Shown here: in pieces, positions 1 through 8,785 of the stretch | Position numbering within the stretch: the stretch's first letter is position 1 | How the letters are laid out: each line of letters opens with the position of its first letter | Origin: Armatimonadota bacterium | Lineage (GTDB): Bacteria; Armatimonadota; Armatimonadia; Armatimonadales; Armatimonadaceae | Reading direction: 5' to 3' | Assembly: GCA_030833025.1 (NCBI GenBank) | Contig: JAURHZ010000004.1 | Location: 1-28,172 of the forward strand | Length of the DNA stretch: 28,172 bases | The notes under the pieces: model-generated | Seen by the model: only the letters and a program-made list of their open reading frames with translations | Database searches by the model: none | What the model was told of the DNA's origin: nothing | Program-made: the position numbers and the translations under genes

Positions 1-321
1 GTCATTATCCAGGCAGTGGATGCTCCGGATGCTGCATCTCTCGGAAATCTTGTCGACGAACTTATAGGTCGGACGGACAACGGAATCGTGATGCTCGTTG
101 CACCGATTGGTGACAAGGTCAACATCGTCGTCAAGGCGACCAAGACTGCTGTTGCTGCGGGTGTTCACTGCGGTAATCTTGCCAAACAAGCTGCTCAAAT
201 TATGGGTGGTGGGGGCGGTGGAAGGCCAGACTTCGCAAGCGCTGGTGGCAAAGATGCAACTAAGATTCACGATGCTATCGCTGCCGTGAGAGCAACCGTC
301 GCCGCTACATTAGGATCATAA
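1..321 (+). CDS. alaS: Alanine--tRNA ligase, C-terminal end (5' truncated by window)
   Basis: The frame is open from base 1 and ends at TAA 319-321, so only about the last 106 residues are present. They carry the glycine-rich run and following motif GGGGGGRPDFASAGG, which is diagnostic of the C-terminal DHHA1 domain of alanyl-tRNA synthetase. In the family this domain helps tRNA(Ala) binding and cooperation between the aminoacylation and editing sites. The catalytic and editing domains lie upstream of the window. The stop codon shares one base with the next ATG (TAATG), so translation is likely coupled to the membrane protein gene that follows. The alaS then ruvX then mltG order is also known from Firmicutes. 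Confidence 0.95.
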   Translation, partial: VIIQAVDAPDAASLGNLVDELIGRTDNGIVMLVAPIGDKVNIVVKATKTAVAAGVHCGNLAKQAAQIMGGGGGGRPDFASAGGKDATKIHDAIAAVRATVAATLGS

Positions 322-1691
322 TGTCAAGAGTACGAGCCATCATTTGCCTCGTACTTGTGATGTTTGGGAGTGGTGTCGTTGCACAAGACGTCTCCGAACC
401 ACTTCCATGTCTTTACACAAACAACGCATCGGAAGTCATGTCAGCTGCTTCGGCGGCAAATGGCCATGTCATTTGGGTACATCGGCAAGGAAAGGACTTT
501 CCTCCATGCGCAACGGACTGGCCATTAAGTCCTCCATATTGGATTGTTAATCGGGAGGACAAAAATCGACGCTTCTATGCGTTCACGCACGATGCAATAA
601 GTAGCGTTTACTCAACTGCAACGCGTAGAAGTAACTTTGTAACACTCGATGAGCTGAGCCGAGGCGTTGAGAACATTTCGGCGGATGGTCAATCTCTAAG
701 TCATCAGACTTCGGCAGTGACGTTTGCAAGCAATGTTTACGCTGCCGAGGAAAATCTCGTACTAAAACTTACTTGCAGTGGGACACTTGCTGGATTGCTT
801 CTAGCCCTCGGTTTGTGGCAGCGTGGAAACAAATGGGGGCTGCTCGCCGCACGCGCCGCCGCCGGTTGCCCGCTAGCCCTGTATGCCGGCGGAATGCCTG
901 GGCTAGTCATTCCCATGTTGGTCATTCCGTGGATTCTGGCTGCGTTTGTACCCGTGCGCCTAACGCTGGCATTCACGACACTATTCGTTTTTCTCGACCA
1001 ACTCTCAGGCTTACGGATTGGTGACTTCTCACCACTTCAGGGATACTTTTCATCTGGAATACGCTTCTACGGCGTCGGTAACGAGCTCCTTGGCATTATC
1101 ACCGGAACACTTGCTGTTTGTGTTCCAAAGCGGTACCGCGTGTATACCTGTATTGGGTGCGTTTTGTTTTTTGGAAATGCTAGCCTTGGCGCGGACTTTG
1201 GCGCAGTCGTAACATTTGCAGCACTTATCGCCGCAGATAGTCTTCCGAGACTTCCATGGTTCGCTAAACTACCAAAACCAACAGTACTCCTAGCATCAAT
1301 CATTATTGGAATCATCACTGCCTTTGCCGCTGCCGTTCTGGACATGGTCTTCTCACCACATATGTCTCATGGTGGTGCGGCCTTAGCATCAGCATCCAGT
1401 AAGCAATCTGGTATCGTTCAACTCTTCGACATCATCGTGCGAAAGCTGCTGATGAACCTTGAAATTGCAGTGCGACCTGCAACTCTGATTGCTACAGCCG
1501 CTGTGATCGGTCTTGTATGGGTGGGCAGGAGAATGTTCATCGCCCGGCAACCAAGTCAAAGTGGTGTTCGCTACCTCATCCTGGCCGTGATGCTAAGTTT
1601 AGTTTTTAACGATTCCGGGGTGGTTACAGCCCTGATGGCGCTGCTACCGGCACTTGCGATGATTCCTGAGGTACACCAGGCAAATGGATGA
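321..1691 (+). CDS. Polytopic membrane protein of unknown function with signal peptide and extracytoplasmic domain
   Basis: This 456-residue protein starts with a likely signal peptide (cleavage near VVA-QD, about residue 21). A soluble, probably extracytoplasmic, domain of roughly 120 residues follows, and then about eight hydrophobic helices from residue ~147 to the end. Three conserved-looking stretches stand out in the membrane part: SGIRFYGVGNELLGI, GADFGAVVT and FNDSGVVT. From memory, similar RFYG-GNE and NDSG stretches occur in uncharacterised membrane proteins of Firmicutes, but I cannot name a function. It starts one base inside alaS and overlaps ruvX by 8 bases, so it is embedded in the alaS-ruvX-mltG operon. 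An envelope role beside mltG is a guess. The gene is certain; the function is unknown. Confidence 0.85.
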   Translation: MSRVRAIICLVLVMFGSGVVAQDVSEPLPCLYTNNASEVMSAASAANGHVIWVHRQGKDFPPCATDWPLSPPYWIVNREDKNRRFYAFTHDAISSVYSTATRRSNFVTLDELSRGVENISADGQSLSHQTSAVTFASNVYAAEENLVLKLTCSGTLAGLLLALGLWQRGNKWGLLAARAAAGCPLALYAGGMPGLVIPMLVIPWILAAFVPVRLTLAFTTLFVFLDQLSGLRIGDFSPLQGYFSSGIRFYGVGNELLGIITGTLAVCVPKRYRVYTCIGCVLFFGNASLGADFGAVVTFAALIAADSLPRLPWFAKLPKPTVLLASIIIGIITAFAAAVLDMVFSPHMSHGGAALASASSKQSGIVQLFDIIVRKLLMNLEIAVRPATLIATAAVIGLVWVGRRMFIARQPSQSGVRYLILAVMLSLVFNDSGVVTALMALLPALAMIPEVHQANG

Positions 1692-2121
1692 AATTATTGT
1701 CGGCATAGACTTTGGGACAAAACGTATCGGAGTGGCCCTCAGTACGACAAATCTACTCCCAGCTTCTCCAATCACAACCATCCACCGCAGTAAACGTCAG
1801 GGTCACGATATCTCGGAACTGATTCGTATCGCTGGAAACCATAGGGCAACCGCATTTGTTATCGGCCTGCCACTCCTCAAGGATGGTTCAACTGGAAAAA
1901 TGGCCAATCTTGCCGGTGAGTTTACACGGGCATTGATCAAGGTAAGTCCAATTCCTGTTTACACCGTAGATGAGTCATTTTCATCCGCCTTTGCCGATGA
2001 AGACCTCTTTTCCCGTGGTTTCTCGTCAGAGCGGGTGACGAAACTACGTGATGCGACAGCGGCATGCCATATTATTGATGCATGGCGCAAAGCTACCGAA
2101 AGTCAAAATTCCGCGGAATAA
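1684..2121 (+). CDS. ruvX: RuvX/YqgF family nuclease (putative Holliday junction resolvase, pre-16S rRNA nuclease)
   Basis: The protein has 145 residues, the usual size for YqgF/RuvX. It has an RNase H-like fold with the N-terminal motif VGIDFGTKRIGVALS (first catalytic Asp). It also has GLPLLKDGSTG, the VDESFSSAFA segment with the catalytic Glu, and a C-terminal DATAACHIIDAW segment with the last Asp. Family members process the 5' end of 16S rRNA and have been proposed to resolve Holliday junctions. The sequence alone does not decide between the two roles. It overlaps the membrane protein gene by 8 bases and mltG by about 40 bases. The order alaS-x-ruvX-mltG supports the call. Confidence 0.95.
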   Translation: MDEIIVGIDFGTKRIGVALSTTNLLPASPITTIHRSKRQGHDISELIRIAGNHRATAFVIGLPLLKDGSTGKMANLAGEFTRALIKVSPIPVYTVDESFSSAFADEDLFSRGFSSERVTKLRDATAACHIIDAWRKATESQNSAE

Positions 2122-3095
2122 AACGTATCCTCGCGAGTCTAGTATTGTTGGTGATTGCCATTGGCATTTGCATCAGCTGGGCTGCGATGACACCGATGAC
2201 CTCATCGAATGGCGTATGGATACAAATTCGCGTCAATGCCGGTGATTCTCGGCACAAACTAGCCACGCAACTCCAATCCCGTGGCCTGATCCGTAGCGCG
2301 CTACTCTATGAACGACTCGTGGCAAGGCGAGGAAAATACCAACCGGGAACATACCGTTTTCGCACATCAGAGCGCCCCCTCAGAATTCACGAGAGACTCA
2401 CAAAAGGAGATTTTGAACGCATCCGCGTTACGATACCTGAAGGATTCACGCTAGCACTCATTGCTAAACGGCTCGTGAGGCTAGGTCTCATTTCCGCAGA
2501 AGAAGATTTCCTCATCCCTGTGGAAGAGCACGCAAGTGACTTTGTCGATGGACTCCCTGCTGGTTCATCATTAGAAGGTTATCTCTATCCAGATACGTAC
2601 TCTATACCTCTGGGATTTGATGTCAATGCCATCATTGAACTGATGCATACACGTCAATCCAAAGTCCTCTCAGAGTTGAAAGTCAATCGCGATCCCGTTA
2701 AGCGGCATCGACTCTTAACCATTGCATCGATGATTGAACGTGAAGCCGTCACCGATCGTGATAGGCCATTGGTAGCATCTGTGATCGAGAATCGACTCCG
2801 AAAGGGGATGCGACTGGAAATCGATGCCACAGTCCAATACGCTCTTGGGAAACATGTAAACCGCGTAATGTTTAGCCATCTGAGGGTTGATAGTCCGTAT
2901 AACACGTACCGGAAACGAGGGCTGCCACCGGGACCAATCGCTAACCCTGGACGAAAAGCAATCATCGCGGCCGCGAACCCTGCGTCTACGCCATATTTCT
3001 TTTATGTCCTTGGGCTGGATCGACGGAATCATGTATTCACAACGACTTACAAAGACCACCTAACCGCAATCCGAAAGTACCGTCCAAAACCATGA
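2082..3095 (+). CDS. mltG: Endolytic murein transglycosylase MltG
   Basis: This 337-residue protein is anchored by one N-terminal transmembrane helix (about residues 14-34) after a basic stretch. A LysM-like region follows, then the YceG catalytic domain. Visible family motifs are the VTIPEG segment, LEGYLYPDTY, ASMIERE with the catalytic Glu at residue 219, LEIDATVQYAL, SPYNTYRKRGLPPGPIANPG and the closing YVLG/HVFTTTYKDHL. MltG cuts nascent glycan strands at the outer face of the membrane and so sets strand length. The start lies about 40 bases inside ruvX; later starts would cut into the membrane anchor. The stop overlaps the next gene as ATGA. Confidence 0.97.
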   Translation: MAQSYRKSKFRGIKRILASLVLLVIAIGICISWAAMTPMTSSNGVWIQIRVNAGDSRHKLATQLQSRGLIRSALLYERLVARRGKYQPGTYRFRTSERPLRIHERLTKGDFERIRVTIPEGFTLALIAKRLVRLGLISAEEDFLIPVEEHASDFVDGLPAGSSLEGYLYPDTYSIPLGFDVNAIIELMHTRQSKVLSELKVNRDPVKRHRLLTIASMIEREAVTDRDRPLVASVIENRLRKGMRLEIDATVQYALGKHVNRVMFSHLRVDSPYNTYRKRGLPPGPIANPGRKAIIAAANPASTPYFFYVLGLDRRNHVFTTTYKDHLTAIRKYRPKP

Positions 3096-3592
3096 TTGTT
3101 TATCCTGACTTCAAGTTTCGTCGTTTTACAGAAGTCGACCAGACCTTTCTACAGACGCATGGCTTGACTGGATTGCTCGTCGACTTGGATAACACCCTCG
3201 TTGGCTGGCACGCGATGGACATCCCTAACGACATTGCTGACCATGTAGCTTCGCTCCGCAAGGATGGCATTCATCTTTGCATTACATCCAATACATATAA
3301 CTTCAATCGTCTACGTTCCATTGCTGGTGAGTTTGGTATTCATTTCTACGATGGCAATGCTGGAAAGCCTGGGACGCGGGGACTTCTGGCGGGCCTTGCA
3401 CAAATGGGCATCCGTCCGGAAAGTGCCGCAATGGTTGGCGATCAGCTCTTCACCGATATCCGGGCAGGTGCTCGGGCTGGAGTAAAGACTATCCTAGTGA
3501 ACCCACTGACTACACGTGACTTCATCGGAACAAAGCTAGTTTCACGAACCCTTGAAAACATCGTTCTTCGCGGAGCACATAGCCGGCCATGA
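3092..3592 (+). CDS. YqeG-family HAD phosphatase (IIIA type)
   Basis: The protein has 166 residues. It has HAD motif I DLDNTL (nucleophile Asp31, acid/base Asp33), motif II Thr in TSNT, a Lys in AGKPGTRG, and motif III/IV MVGDQLFTDIRAGARAG. This arrangement without a cap domain matches the YqeG/Gep4 group. Members include phosphatidylglycerophosphate phosphatases and phosphatases of uncertain substrate. It starts in an ATGA overlap with mltG and ends in an ATGA overlap with the acetyltransferase gene, so it is co-translated with its neighbours. A role in phospholipid synthesis would fit the envelope context but is inference. Confidence 0.88.
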   Translation: MIVYPDFKFRRFTEVDQTFLQTHGLTGLLVDLDNTLVGWHAMDIPNDIADHVASLRKDGIHLCITSNTYNFNRLRSIAGEFGIHFYDGNAGKPGTRGLLAGLAQMGIRPESAAMVGDQLFTDIRAGARAGVKTILVNPLTTRDFIGTKLVSRTLENIVLRGAHSRP

Positions 3593-4032
3593 ATCTACAC
3601 ATTGTCAAGTGGAAAGAAACTTGGGAATTAGATCCGTTGCTTGCATCGCTCATACGGCTCCGCCGCGATGTCTTTGTCGTTGAGCAGCTTTGTCCACTCG
3701 AGGATGAGCCGGATGCAAACGATCCTGCAGCCCTGCATGTTTGCGCCGTTGTTGACGGAGTCGTTATTGGATGCGCACGTATTCTAACCAAGGCACCAAG
3801 CGTAGCGAAGATTGGCCGCGTGGCGGTTGCCCAGAAAGCCCGTAAGTCGGGTGTAGGAGCAATTGTGATGCGGACTGCGATTCTCTACGCAAAGAGCTTG
3901 GGCTATGAACAGGCTTATCTCGAGTCCCAAACACACGCAATACCGTTTTACGAGCGCCTCGGATTTGTCGCATATGGTCCGGAGTTCGATGACTGTAACA
4001 TCCCACATCGGAAGATGAACCTCGAGCTGTAA
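3589..4032 (+). CDS. GNAT family N-acetyltransferase (ElaA/YjcF-like)
   Basis: This 147-residue single-domain acetyltransferase has the N-terminal RLRRDVFVVEQ segment typical of the ElaA/YjcF branch of GNAT proteins. The acetyl-CoA pyrophosphate loop is recognisable in GRVAVAQKARKSGVGAIVM. The C-terminal LESQTHAIPFYERLGFV and final HRKMNLEL are likewise typical of that branch. The substrate is unknown, as for most of the family. It overlaps the upstream phosphatase gene by ATGA and is followed after only seven bases by the aminotransferase gene. This points to one operon, without showing a shared pathway. Confidence 0.88.
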   Translation: MNLHIVKWKETWELDPLLASLIRLRRDVFVVEQLCPLEDEPDANDPAALHVCAVVDGVVIGCARILTKAPSVAKIGRVAVAQKARKSGVGAIVMRTAILYAKSLGYEQAYLESQTHAIPFYERLGFVAYGPEFDDCNIPHRKMNLEL

Positions 4033-4039
4033 TACAACG

Positions 4040-5155
4040 ATGAGTAATAGACTTACAGAGTGGCGTGACCGGTTACAGGTTACAAATCGCCTCCACTTGA
4101 ATCATGCTGGCGTGTCTCCGATGAGCCTGACCGTTGCAGATGCGATACAAACGGCCCTGCTGTCACAGCACCAGGATGGCCCTCTGCAACAATATATTTC
4201 TATGTTTAATACGGTCTCTAATGTCCGCGAAATGCTTGCTTCGTTGATTGGTGTACCGAGCGAATACATCGGACTAACTCGTAATACCAGCCATGCGATG
4301 AGTATCATCGCGAATGGGCTTCGCCTTCCAAAAGGTTCAGAAGTGGTGGTCGCATCCGATGAATTTCCCGGCATCGTTTACCCTTGGATACCCTTAGAAA
4401 GTCACGGTCTGCAGTTGGTGAGAATCCAGTCGGAGGGAGTCACGATTGATGCGGATGACTACATTAATGCTTTTACAGAACGCACCAAGGTTGTCATCGT
4501 GTCGTGGGTTCACTGGTGTACTGGAATAAAAGTCGACATTGACAAGATTGTTTGCGAAGCAAAAAAGCGAGGGATTATTGTCATTTGTGACACTATCCAA
4601 GGCGTCGGATCCATTCCGGTAGACTTCATTGCATCCGATGTCGAGTACATCATCGGAGGAAGCCATAAGTGGCTGACGTGTCCGAGTGGGCTTGGTTACA
4701 TCGCCGCATCACCGGACATGATACGACAGCTACAACCGACCAACATCGGATGGAATTCCGTCACTAATAGTTTAGACCTTGACAATCTCCGACCTGGCGA
4801 CATCAAGACGAATGCCTCCATTGTCGAAGAAGGGAATCCGTCGTTCCTGACAATTATCGGGTGTCAGGCGGCACTGAAAGAACTCACCGACCAAGGCATC
4901 TCCTTGATTGGCGAACAGGTAGTCAGGCTTAGCAGTATGCTCTCACTTGAGCTTCAAAAGCGAGAGTGGAACGTACGCTGCGCAATCCAAGAGACGGGTC
5001 TTGTCTGCGCAGTGCCTCCCAAATCGGTCATCAGAACCGCTGCGCGGCTAGACAGTGTTGGCATTGATGTAGCAATCCGCGGTGGTGCGATTCGCATCAG
5101 CCCGCATGCCTATCAAACCCTCGATGACATCCAAAAACTACTCCTGCATCTGTAA
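4040..5155 (+). CDS. Class V aminotransferase (SufS/isopenicillin-N-epimerase-like PLP enzyme)
   Basis: The protein has 371 residues with the fold-type I, class V pattern. It has an N-terminal LNHAGVSPMS, TRNTSHAMS for phosphate binding, Asp184 in CDTIQGVGSIPVDF to hold the pyridine nitrogen, and Lys210 in GGSHKWL as the PLP Schiff-base lysine. The family includes cysteine desulfurases, isopenicillin-N epimerases and kynureninases. The segment after Lys210 (LTCPSGLGYIA) is closest to the epimerase-like group. I do not see the mobile catalytic-Cys loop of a true cysteine desulfurase, so the substrate stays open. It is the last + strand gene of this block; its TAA touches the mfd stop with no base between. 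Confidence 0.85.
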   Translation: MSNRLTEWRDRLQVTNRLHLNHAGVSPMSLTVADAIQTALLSQHQDGPLQQYISMFNTVSNVREMLASLIGVPSEYIGLTRNTSHAMSIIANGLRLPKGSEVVVASDEFPGIVYPWIPLESHGLQLVRIQSEGVTIDADDYINAFTERTKVVIVSWVHWCTGIKVDIDKIVCEAKKRGIIVICDTIQGVGSIPVDFIASDVEYIIGGSHKWLTCPSGLGYIAASPDMIRQLQPTNIGWNSVTNSLDLDNLRPGDIKTNASIVEEGNPSFLTIIGCQAALKELTDQGISLIGEQVVRLSSMLSLELQKREWNVRCAIQETGLVCAVPPKSVIRTAARLDSVGIDVAIRGGAIRISPHAYQTLDDIQKLLLHL

Positions 5156-8100
5156 TTAGAGCCGACGCACGGGTGGACGTCTCGTTTCTGTCCTCACTGG
5201 CGCAGGCTGATTACGTGCATTGACGATGACTTCGATCATTTCTTCAACGCTTGGCAGTATCTTTGCAGAATCAACAGGGACTTGAACACGGATGTTCTCG
5301 AACGTGACATGTTTTGACCGATAGGCTGCATTTAGTGGGCGAAGTGTCCACGGTGGCAACGGTTGCTCTTTGTCAAGCAAGATGTTTATGATTCGGCCTT
5401 CTGTACCAATGGACGTAATGCCGCATTCGGCACACCGCATGCGAAGACGTAACAAAGCAAGTGCATTCCAGACAGGAGGCGGCGGATCGCCGTAGCGGTC
5501 TTCAAACTCTTCCTGAACGTGTGCGACATCAAGACGTGTACGACAAGCAGCCAGCTTTTTATACATAAGAATGCGCTGTGGCTCAGCCTTGATGTACTTT
5601 TCGGGAATCGTGGCAACGACTGGGAGATCAACCGATGGCATGTTGAAGGTTAACTCTTCGGTCGGTTCTCCCTTAGCCTCATGGATTGCATTCTCAAGTA
5701 GCTGACAGTAGAGATCGAATCCGACCGCGGCTACCATCCCGTGCTGCTCACTTCCTAGGAGATTTCCAGCCCCTCGAAGCTCAAGATCGCGTAAAGCAAT
5801 CTTGTAACCTGAGCCCAAATCTGAGAACTCCCGAAGAGCATCGAGGCGTTGCTCTGCAACATCACGAACCACTTTAGAGCGCGGCGTTAGCAAGTAGGCA
5901 TATGCCTGTTGACGTGAGCGCCCAACGCGACCACGGAGCTGATAAAGCTGTGCAAGGCCAAATCGGTCTGCATTGTCCACAATAATTGTGTTGACGTTTG
6001 GAATATCGAGCCCGCTCTCGACAATGGTTGTACATACGAGGACATCGAATTCCTTGTTGTAAAAATCCACCATGACATCTTCGAGAGCATCTTCGGTCAT
6101 TTGACCGTGGGCCACGCGGACACGAATTCCTGGCACAACATTACGGCTCAAGTGAAACGCTACCTGATCGATGGAGTTAACTCTGTTGTGGAGGTAGTAG
6201 ACCTGGCCGCCTCGATCCACCTCACGCATGATTGCTTCTCTAATCAGTCCATCGTCATGAGATTTGACATAGGTCTTGACCGGTATACGTCCCTCTGGTG
6301 GCTGATTGATGACACTCATGTCCCGGATGCCGGTAAGCGCCATATGCAAAGTTCTCGGAATCGGGGTGGCAGACAGAGTAATGACATCCACTTGGTTACG
6401 TAGCTGCTTTAGCCGCTCCTTGTGGATTACACCGAAGCGTTGCTCTTCATCGACGATCACTAATCCCAGATTCTTGAATGAGACATCTTTTGAGAGCAGG
6501 CGATGCGTGCCGATAACGATGTCAGCTACGCCAAGCTTGGCTGCTTCAATCGTTTTGTTTTGTTCCTTAGATGAACGAAAACGAGAGACCATATCGATGC
6601 ATATTGGGAATGCACCAAGACGCTTACTAAATGTCTGAAAGTGCTGTGCAGCCAAAACGGTTGTTGGGCACAGAACGGCAACTTGCCGACCTTCGGTAGC
6701 AACTTTAAAAGCCGCCCGCATCGCAACTTCCGTTTTGCCAAAGCCGACATCTCCACAAATTAAGCGGTCCATCGGCTTTGGAGCCTGAAGGTCCTGGATA
6801 ATGTCCTCCACCGCACGCAGCTGATCATCCGTTTCGACATAGGGGAATGCATCTTCCATTTCCCGGAGCCATGGATTTTCATCCGAGTATATAGGCCGCT
6901 CGCTGGCTTGTCGGGCAGCGTATAGCTTGACTAGGTCTCCAGCGATTTCCTTCGCCTGTCGCTGTGCCTTCGCTGTTGCCTTGAGCCACTCAGTACCTCC
7001 AAGTTTATGTACAGAAGGGGCATTGCCTTCGCTTCCAATGTACTTTTGGAGTCGGTCAATCTGATCCGTTGGAACATAAAGCTTGTCGTTGCCATCGTAT
7101 TGAACGAGCAAAAATTCACGTTCCGTACCTTGGACCGGAATCTTAGAAAGGCCACGATAGCGGCCGATTCCGTGGTTGATGTGCACGACATAGTCGCCTG
7201 GCTCGAGGTCAAGCAGACTTGTTAGTCGCATGCCATCCTTGAACTCAGGCCGAGCCTTGTTCTTTTTCCTAACATCAGCAGGATGAAAAACCTCAAGATC
7301 ACTGAGAACAATCGTCGCTGGATCCTGTATTCGGAATCCACCATTGATCACACCATTGATTAGGCAGATCTTTCCAGGCGTCGGTTCTTCAGCCTCTGGA
7401 AGCTTGTTATGCTGCAGAATTCCACGAATACGCGGCGCTTGGGCACTGATTGCGACAACCGTAATCCCATTTCGGCACCATGTCCCCACGGCATCAATAA
7501 AGGGTTGACTACGTCCACGGAATGCTTCTACAGGGTCAGAATGTCCTGTAATGACGGGACCACGCTCTAGGCCAGGGACATCGCGAAGCATTTGGCAAGC
7601 TGTCAGATGCGGGAATCTGCTCAGATTGGCAAAGACTGTGTCAAGCGAAACCAACAAGGATTCAGAGACTGGGAGAATCTCGCCGCGATCAGCTCTAAAG
7701 CCTAAATGCGTAACCAGGGTGTCGGTTTCACGATTGGTTGTATTCCAAGTCGACGCAGGCTCATCGAAAACCACCAACGTACCCGCAGGTAGATAGCTGT
7801 CGACCGTTACGGATTCTGGATGCAAAAGTTGGACGTGCCGCTCCATCCCAGCAAAGTACTGAGCGGATCGTATTTTGATCGTCTCTGCCTCTACAGCATC
7901 CCGGAGTCGATCCTTTACTTCATCTTCAACGCCGAGCTCTGTGAGTGTAGCTAAGCGAGCTGTCAGCGATGCTTCGAGCTCCGCTGCAGCCGGTTCCATG
8001 ACTGCACGCGAGTACGCGACTACTCGCCCCGGAACAAGCGTTATCGTCTCTGCACGGCCATCTGAGCGCTGTGATTCGATGTCAAAGGTTCGGATGTTTT

Positions 8101-8704
8101 CAATGTCATCACCAAAGAAATCAATCCTGTAAGGCTTTTCGGCATCTGATGGAAACACATCAAGCAGATCACCGCGTCGTGCATACGTCCCGGGAACTAA
8201 AACCTGTTCTTCACGAATGTAGCCATATGCATTCAGTCGGGCTGCAATCGTATCTGGGGCCATTGTTTGGCCGACGCGAAGGTTTAGGACTCTTGCTGTA
8301 AGTACATTTGGAGGAGGCAGGCGTGTTTGAAGGGCTTGCCCATACGTAACTACCAACCGTGGGGGAGTAGCGCTTACAAGTTGCTGCAATGCAAGTACAC
8401 GTGCGCCAACAGGACCAATAGCCCGCGCTGCTTCTTGGTCATCCTGAAGTAAATGGACATCGGAAGGTAACAATAATGCCGGAACATCGCTCCCAAGCCA
8501 GCCTTGTAATCGCTCCATTAGCTCGGTGGCAGTCTGCCTTGTTGGAGAAACCACGAAGATCATCCGGTCGGGTTGTTCCAAGATGAGTCTGGCGATAACG
8601 AAGGAACGCGCCATGGGCGTTAGTCCATCGATGGTCGAAGGTAGAGAAGCGAGCTCGGGTTTGCACCACGTAGATGTCGAAGGGAGAAGCCGGGAGATTG
8701 TCAT
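5156..8704 (-). CDS. mfd: Transcription-repair coupling factor Mfd
   Basis: This 1182-residue protein is full length for the family. In order it shows the UvrB-like N-terminal module, the RNA polymerase interacting segment near DYVVHINHGIGRY, the RecG-like translocase and the C-terminal TRCF domain. The translocase has Walker A GDVGFGKTE (Lys657), DEEQ (Asp752), SATPIPRTLHMAL, TTIVESGLDIPNVNT and QLRGRVGRS. Mfd pushes stalled RNA polymerase off damaged DNA and recruits UvrA. The ATG at 8704 is preceded by a plausible promoter very close to it. Its stop abuts the aminotransferase stop (TAATTA), leaving no room for an intergenic terminator. Confidence 0.98.
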   Translation of the reverse strand: MTISRLLPSTSTWCKPELASLPSTIDGLTPMARSFVIARLILEQPDRMIFVVSPTRQTATELMERLQGWLGSDVPALLLPSDVHLLQDDQEAARAIGPVGARVLALQQLVSATPPRLVVTYGQALQTRLPPPNVLTARVLNLRVGQTMAPDTIAARLNAYGYIREEQVLVPGTYARRGDLLDVFPSDAEKPYRIDFFGDDIENIRTFDIESQRSDGRAETITLVPGRVVAYSRAVMEPAAAELEASLTARLATLTELGVEDEVKDRLRDAVEAETIKIRSAQYFAGMERHVQLLHPESVTVDSYLPAGTLVVFDEPASTWNTTNRETDTLVTHLGFRADRGEILPVSESLLVSLDTVFANLSRFPHLTACQMLRDVPGLERGPVITGHSDPVEAFRGRSQPFIDAVGTWCRNGITVVAISAQAPRIRGILQHNKLPEAEEPTPGKICLINGVINGGFRIQDPATIVLSDLEVFHPADVRKKNKARPEFKDGMRLTSLLDLEPGDYVVHINHGIGRYRGLSKIPVQGTEREFLLVQYDGNDKLYVPTDQIDRLQKYIGSEGNAPSVHKLGGTEWLKATAKAQRQAKEIAGDLVKLYAARQASERPIYSDENPWLREMEDAFPYVETDDQLRAVEDIIQDLQAPKPMDRLICGDVGFGKTEVAMRAAFKVATEGRQVAVLCPTTVLAAQHFQTFSKRLGAFPICIDMVSRFRSSKEQNKTIEAAKLGVADIVIGTHRLLSKDVSFKNLGLVIVDEEQRFGVIHKERLKQLRNQVDVITLSATPIPRTLHMALTGIRDMSVINQPPEGRIPVKTYVKSHDDGLIREAIMREVDRGGQVYYLHNRVNSIDQVAFHLSRNVVPGIRVRVAHGQMTEDALEDVMVDFYNKEFDVLVCTTIVESGLDIPNVNTIIVDNADRFGLAQLYQLRGRVGRSRQQAYAYLLTPRSKVVRDVAEQRLDALREFSDLGSGYKIALRDLELRGAGNLLGSEQHGMVAAVGFDLYCQLLENAIHEAKGEPTEELTFNMPSVDLPVVATIPEKYIKAEPQRILMYKKLAACRTRLDVAHVQEEFEDRYGDPPPPVWNALALLRLRMRCAECGITSIGTEGRIINILLDKEQPLPPWTLRPLNAAYRSKHVTFENIRVQVPVDSAKILPSVEEMIEVIVNARNQPAPVRTETRRPPVRRL

Positions 8705-8715
8705 GTGAACAAAAA

Positions 8716-8744
8716 CGTATACCCGTTTGCCTGATGGTTTGCAA
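8716..8744 (-). promoter_or_regulatory. Candidate mfd promoter
   Basis: On the minus strand TTGCAA (8744-8739) and TATACG (8721-8716) lie 17 bases apart in the gap between folC and mfd. Transcription would begin about five bases before the mfd ATG, giving an almost leaderless message. There is no clear Shine-Dalgarno sequence before this ATG. This is a sequence-pattern call only; the -10 box matches the consensus at four of six bases. Confidence 0.4.
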
Positions 8745-8785
8745 TCAAACTTGAAGATTAGTCAGTGAAAGGGTAACGATGTAGT

